DNA of 64,000 nt from Triatoma infestans (taxonomy: Eukaryota; Arthropoda; Insecta; Hemiptera; Reduviidae). The position numbers were made by a program, and so were the translations under genes. Shown one piece after another: positions 63,535-64,000 of this stretch; position 1 is the stretch's first letter; every line of letters begins with the position of its first letter. The DNA lies in the NCBI GenBank assembly GCA_011037195.1, contig JAAEAF010014507.1, positions 1 through 64,000 on the forward strand, given 5' to 3'. Below the pieces are notes generated by a model. That model was not told where the DNA came from, searched no databases, and worked only from the letters and a program-made list of their open reading frames with translations.

Positions 63535-64000
63535 ATATCTATAAAATTCTTTATAAGAACACTTTTGATTTCATGTGGTCAACATTTTTTCATTTCACAA
63601 AAAAAATATTTTAATAAGTATATTGTGAATAATTTTTGGTTAAATCTATTATATAACCTCAGTAATGGCTTTTATTAATGGATAAAAATATTGACTTTTC
63701 GATTATAATGGTCATTTTCAAAAAATATGCTTTCATCACTTTGTTAATTTTATAAAAAATTTTAGACCATATTAATCCATTGTTTTAATTTTAATACCAA
63801 TTATTATTAAATAAAAGTTATTGTTTAATTTTTTTTAATTATCCTGTTCAAACATCCAAAAATTATCATATTTGCCAATTAAAAAGTGATCTATTATCTT
63901 CAATAAATACGACTACCTATCTTCATCCATTCCAAAAAAAAAATAATTAAGCGATATACAGTTAATTAATGAATGTTAACTATATAAAATGACTTTATAC
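63535..64000. other. AT-rich DNA without a recognised gene
   Basis: Nothing recognised up to the window edge. Confidence 0.5.

Overview
The window looks like intergenic or intronic DNA from a large, AT-rich animal genome, most likely an arthropod and probably an insect. Evidence for this: mariner and Tc1 relics, Jockey-, I- and RTE-like LINE fragments, Penelope-like elements with GIY-YIG domains, tRNA-derived SINEs, and very low coding density. A hemipteran such as a planthopper is only a guess. I find no convincing host gene, no rRNA and no functional tRNA. Nearly everything recognisable is a mobile element, usually broken, 5'-truncated or nested.

Layout. 0-7 kb: LTR-like repeats, a Penelope-like (PLE) endonuclease relic, a full copy of the dominant ~1 kb 'G' repeat, and an RNase H LINE with a 13-bp target-site duplication. 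7-13 kb: mostly anonymous, then an inverted hammerhead-like repeat complex, a mariner relic and a possible MITE. 13-21 kb: an inverted hammerhead-like pair, a Tc1 relic with one terminal repeat, two I-type LINE ends, a Jockey-type reverse transcriptase and a SINE. 21-32 kb: two copies of a ~440 bp SINE-containing composite, a hairpin element, a full G copy, a PLE 3' half, a hammerhead-like inverted pair and a second SINE family with a perfect 10-bp duplication. 32-41 kb: LINE RNase H fragments split by LTR-like elements, an open RNase H reading frame, a nested palindromic block of PLE-type ends, and another Jockey-type reverse transcriptase. 43-52 kb: another inverted hammerhead-like pair, a PLE split by an LTR-like element, the best preserved LINE ORF end, two full G copies and a ~390 bp palindrome. 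52-64 kb: very AT-rich DNA, a chimeric LINE insertion inside a G copy, a SINE, RTE and Jockey relics, and an LTR-like element flanked by 4-bp repeats.

Repeat families named here. 'G' is a ~1 kb element whose ends resemble non-autonomous Helentrons (HINE/DINE type). 'F' (~310-410 bp) and 'E' (~520-550 bp) behave like solo LTRs: TG/CA or near-TG/CA ends, 4-5 bp flanking repeats and, in F, a TATA-like box. 'A', 'B', 'C', 'D' and 'H' are short repeats that carry a hammerhead-like core (CUGANGA, stem, GAAA, self-complementary stem III) and mostly occur as head-to-head inverted pairs. SINE-1 and SINE-2 are two tRNA-headed SINE families.

The strongest candidate for an undescribed system is the set of inverted-repeat elements whose arms each carry a hammerhead-like ribozyme core, seen in five sequence families here, beside Penelope-like coding relics whose own ends carry the same core. 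The second is the chimeric LINE copy that carries ~460 bp of flank shared with another locus 40 kb away.
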